Source: Coprinellus micaceus
Lineage: Eukaryota; Basidiomycota; Agaricomycetes; Agaricales; Psathyrellaceae
Reading direction: 5' to 3'
DNA length: 64,000 bases
Assembly: GCA_951394405.1 (NCBI GenBank)
Contig: OX596346.1
Span: 620,001-684,000 of the forward strand
In this document: piece by piece, positions 45,942-57,813 of the stretch
Position numbering within the stretch: position 1 is the first letter of the stretch
Layout of the letters: the number at the start of each line of letters is the position of its first letter
The notes under the pieces: generated by a model
Database searches by the model: none
The model's input: the letters and a program-made list of their open reading frames with translations, nothing else
Told to the model about the DNA's origin: nothing
Position numbers and translations under genes: made by a program

Positions 45942-46720
45942 TCATTCACTATGTCCCTCCCCTGCGACAGGGATGTTCTCCCAAACCTGTCTCGTCCTCT
46001 CATCGGGTACCATCCCATACGCCCCGAAACTGGGATGCGCTGATGTTCGGTAGACCCTGTCGAAGCTTGCAGCGGCTGCCTGTGCCTCGGGGGACATCTC
46101 GCTCTCGGTTTCGAGTTCCGACTGTGCTGGGGGTGCCTCGGAAATCGGGGAGGTCAGGACACCAGTCGCCTCGAGCAATCGAAGGTCCGAAAGTGTCGAC
46201 TCGGGCATAATTTCGTCCAGACGCTAGCGTAGATGAAATCAGTTGTGAAAAACGGTCATGATCAAGTGAGCGCCCGAGCTTAGTGGGCAAACCGCGTGAA
46301 ACATTTGGAGGTGCGGCCTCGTTGGGGCTTACCTTCTCAACCTTATCCATACCGGACAGTCCCTCGTTGCTGAGCGACCTTTCCAACCCCCCCTCCGCGA
46401 GAGCATTAATATCCGCTCCGCCCAGGATCGCTTCCAGTTCCGGAATCGATCTGTCCAGTATTTCCTAGATGCGTATGCTTGTTCAGACAACGCCGTGGGC
46501 GCACTAGTAGATGCTCGCCTTTGCGTTCAGCAGCTTCGGGTACCTTGGCCCAATTGCAGCACCTCTCAGCGAGAGAAGCTCCGCGGCTTCAAGATCCGCA
46601 TCCACTCTGTAGATAAGAGTGGCACCGTGAGCGACCCAGTCTCCGAACCTCGCATACTGGCACTCACCTCCCCTTCAAAAGAATCAACTCCTCCAACCGT
46701 GCCGCAACGATGCCGTTCAT
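45942..46720 (-). CDS. Small unknown acidic protein
   Basis: Exons 46720-46668, 46606-46544, 46450-46333, 46223-45942 join in frame, 171 residues. Begins MNGIVAARLEELILLKGR, continues with acidic amphipathic helices (DADLEAAELLSL, SIPELEAILGG, LERSLSNEGLSGMDK), an Ala/Glu-rich stretch (SELETESEMSPEAQAAAASF), and ends PVAGEGHSE. The acceptor at 46451 inside GGACAG is needed to keep the frame. It looks like a small helical subunit of a larger complex, but I do not recognise it. It lies 86 bp upstream of the next minus-strand gene; the two could be one transcription unit. Confidence 0.5.
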
Positions 46721-47296
46721 GAGTTTCTATGAAAATCAAAAAAGGGGGTAGTAGTGCGAGGGGAAAGGGGAAATTGGCTTCATTGGGCTGAATCTCCAGC
46801 CTTATATACTCCCCGTCTGTCCGTATTTTGTCAGGTGCGGAGTATGCTTCCCATCAACGCCTATCATCCCGAGATCGAGCAGAATGCTCGCAACCTAATT
46901 CACGCTACAACTTCGAGACGGGTGAGCTCGCGGATCCGCGTCTGGATTCTGGGCTCGGACTGACGACCGTGACAGCCTCTCCTCCCGCGGGCGCCTGATT
47001 CCTTGTCAAACAAGCGCCCACACTGCCATCAATCTCGACGCAATATGTACTTGGCCTCAGGTCGCCATACCCATGCTGCGGAACTTCACTTGGCGAGGAC
47101 CCGTCCCGAAGATACCCTGAGCATGTCGACGCAGACCGCGATAGTGCGTTGGCGCCCAACAAAGGTTCTCTGCTCCCCGAACTCCATGACGTCATTGGAA
47201 AACCAGTACCTCCCACAATTGAAATGCCGTCCAAGACTCCTACATCTTGCTAAAGTCCGACATAGACCACAGTCTCCAAACGCTAGACCCCATACC
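46721..47296. other. Intergenic, divergent promoters
   Basis: 576 bp between a minus-strand and a plus-strand small gene. No additional gene supported. Confidence 0.5.
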
Positions 47297-47737
47297 ATGC
47301 TCGCCAAAGCAACCGCCCGCACCCTCTTCCGAGCCTCCGCGTCACCCACACTCCAAAGCCCAGCCCACTTCGTACCCTTCTCAACGTCAAACCCACTGCT
47401 CGGGAACAACCCTCCCGGGACGTCACCCGACTCCCCCAACCAACCCGATAATACCCAATACACCGAGAACGAGCAGACCCAGGGTATCACCGGGAACTTT
47501 AAAGCCCCCAAATCCGACGACGTGCAGAACCAGCCAGCGAAGGAGGCTAGGAGGACGAAGGAGAAGGGGAGTGGGAGTCCGTTGGATGTCGCGAGCGAGG
47601 AGGCTGGAGAGAAACAATTGAAAGGGAGAAAGAGTAGAGGGCAGGAGGGATTGAGTGGGAATCCGGAAGGTGTGGGGTTTGTTGAGCAGGTGGGGAGTGG
47701 GAGCGCAACGGCGGAGAAGTTTGAGGAGAGGAGGTAG
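47297..47737 (+). CDS. Small hydrophilic, probably mitochondrial protein
   Basis: Single exon, 146 residues. The N-terminus MLAKATARTLFRASASPTL is basic, Ser/Ala-rich and without acidic residues, a typical mitochondrial presequence. The rest is very hydrophilic (NNPPGTSPDSPNQPDN, KEARRTKEKGSGSP, AEKFEERR), with Gly, Lys and Glu as in LEA-like stress proteins; it is probably unstructured. Start chosen at 47297, the only ATG that yields the presequence. Function unknown; protection of mitochondria during drying or stress is a guess. Confidence 0.65.
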   Translation: MLAKATARTLFRASASPTLQSPAHFVPFSTSNPLLGNNPPGTSPDSPNQPDNTQYTENEQTQGITGNFKAPKSDDVQNQPAKEARRTKEKGSGSPLDVASEEAGEKQLKGRKSRGQEGLSGNPEGVGFVEQVGSGSATAEKFEERR

Positions 47738-48141
47738 AGGTGAAAGGGACTAGGAAGCAGGCCGCTGAGTTGTACACTGTAAATGTGGTAACTGGGGGGA
47801 GATCTGCGACGATGCGAAGCAATAACGGGAATGATGTCGAGAGGTGTAGTAAATAAAGGTGCCATTTGATATCATAAAGGGTATGCTATAGACAAAAAAA
47901 TCGTGAAGATCCACCGTGGATAACTCCGGGCGATAAACAGCAAGAGATCGGTGTGTGATGCGCTAATATGATACAGAGGAAGATCAAGAAGAGATAAATT
48001 GCGGGAGAAAAGGAGACAAGGAACCGCAGAGACGAGAGGTATGATACATTAACTTGAGGCGAGCTTCAGACCATCAATGCCTTAAAAATGGGATAAAATC
48101 ACCGGGACAGCTTGAAAGTGCCATGCATTCGGATATCGTCC
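47738..48141. other. Intergenic, convergent 3' ends
   Basis: About 400 bp, AT-richer than its surroundings. No gene seen. Confidence 0.6.
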
Positions 48142-48554
48142 TTATCTGCCTCCAGGTGGAGGCGTGGTCGCACCGAACAGCCCAGGGCGGGGCGGAGGTG
48201 TCGCAGGGGTTCGTGACGGAGCCATAAGAGGCGTGGGGGCTAGCAACGGGTTCGCTGCACAAAACCGAGTTCGGTCAGCACCAGCACTTTAGAATCAGGC
48301 TTTGCACGACGTACGCCTCCACTGTGCCCAAGACGGCATGGACGGCCCAGGATGGTGATGCCCGTGAGGGTCGAAAGGCCCACCCATGCCTGGAGGCGGA
48401 CTGGGCGCAGCCTGCGGTGGCGGGGTGGGTGCTGGGGGTGCTGCGATGGCCCTGCGCGTTTTGCGTTCCGTCTTCTTGTGGATTGGACGCCAGCCTGGTC
48501 GGGCCTGGGGTATATCTTCGATCATTGGGGGTGGTGGGGGCATCGGAGGCTCTT

Positions 48555-48585
<31 letters not shown>

Positions 48586-49159
48586 AGGTGGGCCTTCAAT
48601 CTAAATGTATGAGTTAGGATGTTGAGGAGGGCGTTGGACCAAGTTGGGGTCATCAGGCAGGATGGGGTGGTGGAGGTAAGATAGGCGCCGGTCAGTCATC
48701 GATATGGGATTGGCTGCGGCGTGTGAGGAGAGGACGTACCTGCCTCCGCCATTCCGGTAGTCCTCCTCCGTGCTTGGACTTCAACGCCATCAGTTCTGCG
48801 ATTTCGCTGTCAGCGAAGCGATATCCTGGTCAGTATTCCCATTCCTCTTAGAAGAGCGGATAAAACTGGGCCCAGAGAACATAGAGCAAGGCAGATCCCG
48901 ACGTACTTTTGCAGTTGGCTCCGCTCATCTCTCAGTTTCCCCACTTCAGCTAGCAATATCCGAACCTCTCCAGCGAGCGCTTTACTGAAATCCTGGAGAT
49001 ATCTAGAAGTATTTGATACGGACCGTTAGCGCTAGACCCTGGACATCGACGCAAAGGACCCTGGAAACGTGCTGGTCCTCCCTAGATCCCCATAGATGGT
49101 GTTAATACTCACTTAGGCGTTGCTTGAGGGTTATATGGAGAGCCTCCTTTCGATGACAT
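48142..49159 (-). CDS. Small coiled-coil protein with Gly-Met repeat and Pro-rich tail
   Basis: Exons 49159-49113, 49002-48907, 48806-48740, 48600-48315, 48254-48142 give 202 residues in frame. An N-terminal coiled coil spans about 16-60 (YLQDFSKALAGEVRILLAEV, GKLRDERSQLQNEIAELMAL). A tandem run MGMGMGMGM (about 76-84) then leads into a Pro-rich segment (PPMPPPPPM), a basic stretch HKKTERKTRRA and a long Pro/Ala/Thr tail. The YLQDFSKALAGEVR...LR-ER element is, from memory, conserved in basidiomycete proteins of unknown role. Five small exons with consistent phases make the model convincing. Confidence 0.75.
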
Positions 49160-49490
49160 CGTTCCAGGGTAGGTGTGTGAGAGGATATGGGTCTGAAAGG
49201 GTCCAGGAGGGTATATATGGGCGCACGAGGATACTCGACGATGGGAGAGAAGGAGAAGACGCGACACATGCGATGGGAACGGCTGAACACGAGGCTGCCG
49301 GCATGCAATCTGGATTTGTTCCGGGATCAGAAGTACCGAAATAGGGACAGCTCCTGTGAGGGCGCCTATTCCATATCAATTCCATACATATGTTAATTTT
49401 ACGAACCATTCAGTCGGACATCTACGCTTCAGAACCTCTCACGAGGGTGGACCATTTTAGATTGATTAAATCCTCGACGCATCCTACACT
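49160..49490. other. Intergenic
   Basis: 331 bp between the start of the coiled-coil gene and the 3' end of the first F-box-like gene. Nothing recognised. Confidence 0.6.
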
Positions 49491-51446
49491 TTACAGCTTG
49501 GTCCTGGGTTCGTCGTCCTCCACAATGTCGAACTCACGCAATGCTTGAACTCGAGATTCCCGAGAGAAAGAAATAAGCTGGTCAATGAATGCCCAGAATT
49601 TTCCTTCTCGGGAGTTCGGTTTAAGGTGGAGTAACGAAGCGCGAGGGAAGCACCTTTCGATATAACGGGCAATCTTGAACTTGTCATCCGCGTCGACTTC
49701 CACAAAATCATCGTTTGAGTGAAGCCCGAGAACCTTCAGGGAGTGGCGCAGAGGAGAGCTGCTGGGCGGCTCGGGGATCTCCAGGAGCACGTCGATGATA
49801 AGTTCCAAATGTTTGAGATGGGGATGTTGCATGGAAAGTTCTTCAAGCACCTCGAACGGTGGTATCACCAACTCGTCCCTGTCAAGGCCGGTAATTGGAA
49901 TCGGGACCACGACCAACGTGTGGAGAAGGGGAAGTGTCGAAACGGCCTCGAGCACTCTGGGTACGATATCCACATCGAAGAACGGGAGGCCTTCGATTTT
50001 AAGAGCGGTCAAGTTTCGCAAACCCGACAAACTGATCAGGAAGGGCTCCAGGTTGGTATACTGTGTATTGCTTCGGAACGGCGCCAACGCTTCCTCGTTT
50101 ATCGAAGAGGGATAGCGGGAATGCGGTTCTCCGGCGAGAGTGAGACCGGTGAGGCCAGTGTTCCGGTTCGCGTAAACCGACACGACGAGTGGGAATAGGG
50201 GGGTTTGGACATTCAAAACATCGGGCAACACCTCTAGAGTTAGGGTTTTGAGGGTTTTAGGAAGCAACGCCTGAGTTACAAGTAGTTGAGTAGCCCCACT
50301 GGCGGTCACGCGGAGGTCATCGAGGTGCTTCAGCTTCGAGTCCAAACCTACGGCGAGCCTCGTATTGACCTCCTTGCGCGGGAGCGAAGCTGCCACAGTA
50401 GCATTCTTGGCGTCGAGCTCCTGATCGATATGCAAAGCCTTGAGGAAAGGAAGGCGCGAAAGCCTGCCCAATTTCAGGGCGTCCAGATCCGGGCATTGAG
50501 GAACGGTCATGCGCAATGTTGTGAGAGTTTGGATATATGCAATGTGTCCGATTATGCTTGGGGACACGGCCCGAACCATTCGCAGTTGATTGAGAGAGGT
50601 AGCCTTTCGCGATAGCATCGTTGTGACCGATTTAACGTTTTCTTGAGTGACCGAAGCAGGTTTGGCGAGATTGAATTCGACTTGGACGAACTTGAGGGAT
50701 CGTGCACTGTTGGACGCGATGTAGAGCGATAGCCCTTCACTAGAGCCCAGAAACAGATATCGTAGGGAAGGGAGAAGAGTCTTTGGCCGATGGTCGGAAT
50801 CTAAGAGGTAGGCTACCCATCCGTCATGCATTCCTAGCTGGTCGTAGTGACTCAAATGAAGGACTTTGATCCTCGAAGAATAAAATTGAAAGCGGTTCCA
50901 GTCCTCGGAGGTGATTTCGCATTTCTGGTAGGTCTATGACGAAAGAATAGCCTCATCTGTCAACGCCCACTTCAGGAGGGTCACCAAGGTCCAACTCACT
51001 GGAGGAGAGCGGGGTCCACCTTCTTTGTCTCTGTCTGAGGGCAGAACATACAAAAGGAGGGGTACGAGCGAGTCCATGCGTTCCCAAAGAACGTCGACGC
51101 CTGCGAGAAAGAACGCTCGGTTCACAGTGAGAAGGCTGGCGAAGATGTCCGTCCATTCATAGGGGATCGTCGGTATATCATCTTCTTCGTTATTGATATC
51201 GCAGTCTTCAAGTGTGACATACTTCATCCACTGAAAAATCATTAACGTGAGCTCTAGATACGCTTTGACCCGGGGATGCGCCCCCAATTTCGTAGAGATT
51301 CCAGCCTTGCAGGTCAGGGAGGTCGTCGTTGAGTGAAAGCTGAGGACCAAGGAACGTCGGCAGGTGTGCGGGCTCCGAATTCGCGCCGTTTCCCACGTTA
51401 AGCGCCGACCACCGCGATTCCGCCAGAACCAAGCTCGGACCGCCAT
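49491..51446 (-). CDS. F-box-like / leucine-rich protein, long type, copy 1
   Basis: Exons 51446-51000 and 50933-49491, 629 residues with the chosen start. The N-terminal element (LELTLMIFQWMK, SLLTVNRAFFLAGVDVLWER, SLVPLLLYVLP) matches the degenerate F-box seen in Agaricomycete families, which would bind Skp1 in an SCF ubiquitin ligase. The large second exon is an irregular series of leucine-rich strands (LPFLKALHID, LKTLTLEVLP, LTALKIEGLPFFDVDIVPRV, HLKHLELIID) suited to bind a substrate. Two paralogs follow at 53741-55540 and 55868-57813 with the same intron position. The first about 70 residues after the 51446 ATG do not look like the paralogs, so the true start may be in another exon. 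Substrate unknown. Confidence 0.75.
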
Positions 51447-51781
51447 GATGCCTCACGCAGCCTCAAATCTATCTCAACATCTCTCTCTGTGACTCATATG
51501 AGCCCAGAGTACGAGATAATCTTCACGCTTCCCCGCAGAACCCCTTCCACGGCTCTACGCTCGTCATCTCCACATCTGGGGTCTATATTTACTTCATAAG
51601 GTGCAAGTCGAGTCATTTGTCGCAAATGAATTGTGATACTATACCCTACAAGCTATGTCACTGTTCCTTCTCTCTCTTCTTCTGTCCGATCAGGACGTGA
51701 AGGAGGGCCACGAGGTTGATTTCTACTGAGTTGTGCAGCCCTCGAGGCAGGAAAGTCGGGACTGCGTCTGCTGCGCAGAAG

Positions 51782-51799
51782 CACGAGTTCCACCTCGTG
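51782..51799. promoter_or_regulatory. CACGAG-N6-CTCGTG palindrome upstream of an F-box-like gene
   Basis: Perfect dyad CACGAG TTCCAC CTCGTG, 133 bp before the ATG at 51933. The same dyad with the same 6-bp spacer lies 123 bp before the ATG of the paralog at 59106, in flanks that share CTGCGTYTRCTG before it and TAGAT after it. It looks like a site for a dimeric regulator. Confidence 0.5.
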
Positions 51800-51856
51800 T
51801 AGATAAGCTATAGGACTTCTTTGTACCACCTTAGCCAGCTGTGCGCTGGGGAGGCG

Positions 51857-51864
51857 TATATAAA
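51857..51864 (+). promoter_or_regulatory. TATA box
   Basis: TATATAAA 69 bp before the ATG at 51933, just downstream of a GCGCTGGGGAG word. That word also precedes an ATATTTAAA about 92 bp before the ATG of the paralog at 60998. Confidence 0.55.
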
Positions 51865-51932
51865 CATGCCCATTCAGTTAGTCGGTCCTTCGTATTGTTC
51901 CCCTCCTACGTCCGTTCTCTATTAGCGCATTC

Positions 51933-53074
51933 ATGCAATCGCAAATGTCGAGCCCACCCATCGATGTTACTAGAGCCTCTCCACGGCTCAAGACCCCGCC
52001 ACGTAGTCCCTGTGACGACGAGGTCTTGAGAAGTGGAGGGCTCTTATGCGAGACCTCGAAATGCGCTAGCAGAGAGGGTGAACACCCTGGTCAAGACCTC
52101 TTCAACATCGCTCTGGTGAATAAATCGTTCTCGAACCTATCTCTTGATTCTCAATGGGGGACCATGCACTCGCTGGACCCCTTCATCTCCCTTCTTAACG
52201 ACCTCGAGACCAAGGTGGACAGTTCCGACAAGGTCTGTTCTGGCTCGTATTTCTATCGGTGATATATATGTCGGGCTTCGATCTCACCTACTAAATTGCA
52301 TAGACACTACTCGTCAATCACCCTCTCTTCACAAAATGTACCAATCAGCTTCGCGAGCTCGTGTTGGACCAGGGGTTCTCCGAGCACTCGGGCGGATTCC
52401 CCATTCTCTCCGCCGTTCTGCTTGCCGCTCGACTCCAGCCCAGCGCGCCTATCTTCACTGGAGTAGAGCGCATCACGATCGCGTTACCTCGTGCCAGGGA
52501 TCTGTACGGAGCGTACGGCGAGCTGAGGGCACTTCCCTCCGTCGCAAGCACGGCTTTCGGCGAACCTCATACGGAGACGACGATCCTCACCCACGCCCTC
52601 ACCTCCCTATTCTTAATTCTCGACCCAGGTTCTGTTCAGAACCTTATCCTCGACCTCCCGGGGCCCGGAGGCTTCTCCGATTCCATACTAGGGTTGGCGC
52701 AATACCTCCGCCCGTTCACCGCCCTCCGTAGCCTCTCGATCACCGGCTACGACCCCGGCTTCCCCATTTTCATGCTTATGGAATGGATCGCCGGACTCAA
52801 CCACCTCCAGAGCCTATACATCGACGTTCTCAATAACGGAGATCCTCCCAAATTCATTTATACCCTTCGTTCCGAAGCCTCATCCATCGAACTCCACCTC
52901 TCCGGTCCGTTCTCCTTCATCAAGCCCATTACGACCATCTTCCGAGATGTGTCCAGGAGCATCAAATTCAAGGTATGCGATATTTGGAGCACCGAACAAG
53001 GTGATGAAATAGAAGCTTTCATCCACTCCTTAAACCACCCCGACTTAAATGTCACCTTCAACGAACCTGAGTAG
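51933..53074 (+). CDS. F-box-like protein, short type, copy 1
   Basis: Exons 51933-52232 and 52304-53074, 356 residues. The first exon holds a degenerate F-box: REGEHPGQDLFNIALVNKSF, then LDSQWGTMHSLDPFISLL, matching the LVNK...LW-TMHSL-PF pattern of its two plus-strand paralogs. The second exon has leucine-rich strands such as FTALRSLSITGYDPGFPIF, LMEWIAGLNHLQSLYIDVL and FSFIKPITTIF, ending FNEPE and stop. Trp replaces the usual Leu-Trp pair (SQWGTM), so Skp1 binding may be altered. Second ATG at 51945 is an alternative start. Substrate unknown. Confidence 0.75.
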
Positions 53075-53740
53075 GTTCATGATCTACTGTATGTGCCCTT
53101 CTCTTCTCCCCTTCCCACTCGCACTGAGGCTATCTCCATCCCTAGCACTTGGATCACAAGCAGCCTTAGTGCCGATGTTGCCCGGTGTGTACTTTGTGAT
53201 GTCCCCCCATTCATGGTTTATTTGCGCGGGATGCACAGCTGACTTTCGCTCATTCTTACTAGGCCCACTGTCAAGCAACTTCTGGTCGCCCTTAATTCCA
53301 TTAAGTCTCTCTTCTCTTGTTTCTTCTGAATCAATTTTGTGTATGTCACTATATATGCCCCATTTTCCCCCGCAGCTCAGGCTACTTCATAGTATACTGT
53401 CTTTATCTGTCAAGCAACTTCTGGTACCCAACTTCCTTTGAGTTTCCCCTGGCTTTTCCCAATTGCTCTATTGCGCTCCTAAGTAGTGCTACTACTGATG
53501 TAGATCACTTACCTGCATTAGTGTAGCTTCAAATTGACATTGCTGTGTGCTTTGAAGTCATTCAGTGATCTGGACAATCCCAAGGTTCAAAGGAATACTA
53601 ATTCATACCCCGAGACACACTAATGACCAAACAGGATAATGGGCACGCTTACTATATTGATCAAACCCGAAGGAAGTTTGAAGAATCGCTGGGCGTCGTA
53701 ACATCCCCGACAATAGATTGTATGTAGATATTGATCTCCT
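53075..53740. other. Intergenic 3' flanks with a repeated 19-mer
   Basis: 666 bp between convergent F-box-like genes. It carries two copies of CTGTCAAGCAACTTCTGGT, listed separately. No gene seen. Confidence 0.55.
53268..53425 (+). repeat. Two copies of a 19-bp word CTGTCAAGCAACTTCTGGT
   Basis: Identical copies at 53268-53286 and 53407-53425; a third lies at 60450-60468, downstream of the paralog ending at 60255. The first and third are both preceded by CTAG and CCCA and followed by a CC-rich stretch ending TTAAGTCTC, so a longer 3' segment is shared. It could be a 3' UTR element or a relic of a lost exon (it reads PTVKQLLV in one frame). Confidence 0.7.
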
Positions 53741-55540
53741 CTACTCCTCAAAATCCCCTACCCCCATAAAATCTTCAACCTCCTTGAGGGTCCGGGAACG
53801 CGAATCTCGGGAAAACGACAGGAGCTGGTCAATAAACGTCCAGAATTCAGTCGCTTGGGGGCTGGTCCCCACCGCGACCATCTTCGCTTCGGGGAAGAGC
53901 CCCTCGAGATAGCGCGCCAGCTTGAACTTATCTTCTGCTTTAAATTCCGCATGGTTGATTTGGGATCTCAGCCCAAGCTCCTGCAAGCGATGACCCGCTG
54001 ATGGTTCCGGAGGAGAAATCGGAAGCTCTCGAGGCAATCGTACGGCGAGAATCAGTCGTGTAAGGTGGGGCAGTTGCTGGGAAAGCGCGTGAAGTGACCC
54101 TAAGTCTGCTGCGATGGGTTGATCGGCGGCTTCGAGTGCGGTGGCGGGTCGAGGGTGTAGATGCAGGGTGCGGAGGAGCGAGAGGTTTGGTACTATCTCT
54201 AAGAGCCTAGGTAAGACGTTGACATCAATGAACGGGACGTCATAGACCTCCAGCCTTTGTAGGCGGGGCAGCCCAGCGATCCCAGAGAAAAACGGCTCTA
54301 GGTTGTGGGGAAGGTAGCGAAGCAGGCCGTCTCGAAGAGCTCCCAAAATAATCGGCGTGGTGCTGGTATTCGGAAGCCCCATGCCAGTCATCCCGTGCAC
54401 AGACAGGCTTTCGAGTGACGCGTTCCGTTTCGCGTATAACGCAAGGACGAATGGAAGTATGAACATTCGTACGTTCACAGCGTCCGGGATAATCTCCAGT
54501 TCCAAATTTCTGAGGTTCCTGGGTCGCAAGATGATTGCAAGCATCGTCTGGGCAGCGGCATTGGCGCTGATGCGGAGGTCGAGCAGATGCTCCAGCTTGG
54601 CTTCTAGGGATACGTAATGTTGTAGACCTTTGTCGTAGTTGGGAAAAAGTACGGCCTCGTTCTCGTCCTGGGGAATGGGTGCTTCGTTGAGATGAAGGGC
54701 TCGCAAAGCCGGTAATCGGGCCAATCGACCCAGATAGAGTGCTCCTAAGTCTTTCAGGGAACCAGGAGGGATGGTAATCCGTAAAGAATTGAGAGTCTTG
54801 ATTCGAGATATTTTTTCGGTGGTCATCGCGTTGACGGGGCTGACTATTCGCAAGTCAGTGAGGGCCAGGGCATTTTGGGATAAGCCGGTCGCCATCGCCT
54901 CGCCGTTCCCGCGGGAAAAGGAGTCGGCTGGTTCGCTGGAAATGTCCAACTTGATGACTTTGAGAGTCGGCGTGGAGTTCGACGCGATGTACAGCGACAG
55001 GGGGTCGACGGAGGATAAGGAAAGGTGGCGGAGGCAGGGGAAGAGGGTTGGTGGTCGGTCTTTGGAGTCTGTGAGTTGACAAAGCCAACCAGGAGGCATA
55101 GCAGGCCCGGCGCCGGCGCCAAGCACAAGGACCTTGACCTTCGCGGCGTAAAGTTTGAAACGGCTCCAATGCCTGGCGGTAAGCTTGTGCTGGTTGTAAG
55201 TCTGCCAACCAGTGTCACGAAAATCCGAGGGGTTCACTATCGGTTATGAGCCTTCACGCACCAGCATAGACTGTAGACGCCCGTCTCTTCTTCTGTCCGC
55301 GGGGAGAACGTACCCGAATAGCGGCAGGGCCGAGCCCAAACGTTCCCAGAGCACTTCTACACTCCCGTAAAAGAACGCTTTGTTGACGGTGGCGAGGTGG
55401 GCAAAATTGGCGGTCCATTGAGAGGTCGGAATCAGCGGTAGCTTGTCGTCCCCGTTCTCGGGTCCCCCAGGGGTGCGTTCCTTGAGCCATTGGAGTATCA
55501 TAGACGTAAGTTCCGCATTGTTCAACACATGCACCGACAT
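53741..55540 (-). CDS. F-box-like / leucine-rich protein, long type, copy 2
   Basis: Exons 55540-55262 and 55201-53741, 579 residues. N-terminal F-box-like part MSVHVLNNAELTSMILQWLK, then HLATVNKAFFYGSVEVLWERLGSALPL and FGYVLPADRR. The second exon begins TYNQHKLTARHW and continues with leucine-rich strands (LRHLSLSSVDPLSLYIASNS, LRNLELEIIPDAVNVRMF, LPRLQRLEVYDVPFIDVNVLPRL, HLTRLILAVRLP), ending MGVGDFEE. Clearly paralogous to the genes on either side. A candidate 5' acceptor just before the ATG suggests a possible further upstream exon. Role as an SCF adaptor is inferred. Confidence 0.8.
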
Positions 55541-55867
55541 CGGGGCTGAATAAACCTAGTTGGGATCCTGAGTAAAGTGTGTCGTGAATTCCAAGTTACT
55601 CTAAGACGCACTAGGAGTGGGAAGTCTACTCCGCAATCGACAGGTGAACTCGGACTTTCGAATCCTTGTATACAGAGACTTGCCAGTCGTCGAGGTGGTA
55701 CGAGGGAGACAATGGACCCTCGTGAATCGTTGATCGTTGGCTGTCTGCAATGTTCCCACGATTAAGCGCTGGCTGCCTGGCATGCATCCCCAGGGTATCA
55801 TACTCATAACAGAAATTCTACGCAAAGTCGATTAATCGTCCAGACAAGGATAGAGCTACAATTTCAT
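55541..55867. other. Intergenic between two tandem F-box-like genes
   Basis: 327 bp; promoter of one and 3' end of the next. Nothing recognised. Confidence 0.6.
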
Positions 55868-57813
55868 TCAGGCCCTCCCGCTCCTGAGCGCTTGAACCTG
55901 AGCAGCGTACAGGCTCCTCATACTCTGATAACTCTTCAGCAACATCTCGACGTTCTTCCATAACTGCAGAGACTGGTCCACTTCTTTCTTCTTTTTTGCC
56001 GCGTGCCTTTGATCCACCGAATCCCGGTTCCATCCTCCAGAATCGAATGGGTTGGCGGCTTCAGCGAGCCCCTTCGACTCTTCCTCGAAGTGTTTCGTAA
56101 TATCTTTCACCCCGGGGAACAGCCTATCCATGTAAGTTGCAATGGACACCGCCTCCGAAACTGGCGCATCCTTGGGACGGTACTTCGGGGTGATGAACAA
56201 AGACCTTAGCGGGTGTCCGGGGAGGCTGGGGAGCACGCCGGGAGTCGGGTTGGGTACGGTGGCCAGATTGAGCGTGATCCTGAGGTAGGTGAGGGCTGGG
56301 TGGTTTGCGGAGATCTCCGTGAGGTGCTCCAGAGTCGGAAGAACGAGTTGGTGGTGCGGTTGGGTCGTGATTGGTCTGGGATTCAGGACCAGGGAGCGAA
56401 GGTTCTTCAGTTCCGTGGCATGCGTGACGAGTTGAAGTGTCATGTCCTGAGCGATGAATGGAACGGTGGTGATTTCAAAGTGGGTCAGGTCGTGAAGTTG
56501 AGAGAATGCGTGGAACAAGCCCTGCGGGTTACGTAGGGACGGCTCATCCTCCCAAGTCTCTAGCTCGTCGTCGAGGCTAGTGGTGGGTTCGTCCCAAGAG
56601 AAGCGAATCTTTTGCAACTTCGGCGAGCGTCTCGCGATAATATCGAGAGTGTGGGGGATGAGGAAGACACCTTGGAGAGGAAGGATACCACCCCCAGTGG
56701 TCTTAATCAGGCCAGTGAACCTTAGAAGAGAGGGGCAAGCGAAGAAAATAGCGCCCCATAAGACGAAAGTGCCGTCGCCGTTGATGTTGAGCTCCTCAAG
56801 ATTGGCTTTCCCTTGCAATTTGTGATATTCGTTCAGGTGTTGGCCTTCGGATGGTATCGTAGCCGTGCCCCTGAGGCCTCTGCTGTACAAGGTCAAACTC
56901 TTGAGGCCTGGGATGGCGTTGATGTGAGCTAAGTGGTCCAAGGGCACCGGGGAGGGAAAGGTGATATGCAGGGTGGTCAAGGAGCGGAAGTGAGGGAAGG
57001 CGGTCGTCATCGAAGGGTCAAGTGGGGTGACCGTGACTAACGTAGATAGAGCTGGGGCATTGCACGAGAGCCCAGCGAGGAGGGATGTTATCTCCTGCTT
57101 CCTAAGACCGTCGTACTTGTTCTTGCCCTTGTTGATGAAGTCCTTGATGGTGACCTGTTGGAGGCCACGGGAGACGTAGAAGGGGATAACAGAATTGAGT
57201 CCAGCCAAAGAGGAGATTTGGAGGCTGCTAAGCTTCGGGAAAAGAGCAGCGGGGGCTGATGGGAGATGGATCAAGCAGTAGAACCAATGGTTGGGCATCT
57301 CGTCCTTGATAGACCTGTCGTCGCTGAGGTCGAGGTGGACGACTTTGCGATTGTATATCAAGAAACGACCCCAAGGGTCCTTCTGAAGGGAATCGATGAC
57401 GCGCTGGCAAAGGCGTTAGAGGAGCGTACCTGCGAGAATAGCCCGATGTTCACTTACGTCTGACTTCTCCCTGTCATCACCCGCGTAGAGAGGGAGCAAC
57501 CGTAAAAGCGGGGAGAGCGACGGCATTTTCTTCCAAAAGAAGTCTGTCGTGGCATGGAAAAAACACTTATTCAACGTCGTGAGGTTCGCCAAAGCCTTCT
57601 TTTTTTCGTCACGATTGGCCGGATTTTCATTCTGGTTGAAATACCCGACGATCAGGGTGGCCAGCTCCTGGTTGTTCATGACCTGACGAGCAGCGGCACC
57701 GGTACCAGTTGAATCAGAGGGAGCCTCTGAAACTAAATGCGAGTTTAATGTGCGTAGTCAGAGATATATCGAAGATACGGACCTGTCCTGCTGCCTGAAG
57801 AAACTGATGCCAT
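55868..57813 (-). CDS. F-box-like / leucine-rich protein, long type, copy 3
   Basis: Exons 57813-57783, 57732-57458 and 57382-55868, 606 residues. The first exon (MASVSSGSRT) joins in phase to SEAPSDSTGTGAAARQVMNN, which runs directly into the F-box-like element QELATLIVGYFNQ, LTTLNKCFFHATTDFFWKKM, SLSPLLRLLP. The last exon is leucine-rich (LFPKLSSLQISSLAGLNSVI, FPHFRSLTTLHITFP, LKSLTLYSRGL, TYLRITLNLAT) and ends with a Lys-rich helix (AAKKKKEVDQSLQLWKNVEM). More diverged than copies 1 and 2 but with the same intron after the F-box part. Substrate unknown. Confidence 0.8.

Larger units (their letters stand above)
51447..51932. other. Shared promoter region of two divergent F-box-like genes
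   Basis: 486 bp between the minus-strand gene at 51446 and the plus-strand gene at 51933. It holds the palindrome at 51782-51799 and a TATA-like box at 51857-51864. No gene seen. Confidence 0.6.

Noticed and set aside
45256..46720. Treating the two small minus-strand genes as one gene
   Set aside because: The upstream model ends in TGA at 45942, and I found no donor that would bypass it in frame. Kept as two entries with low confidence.
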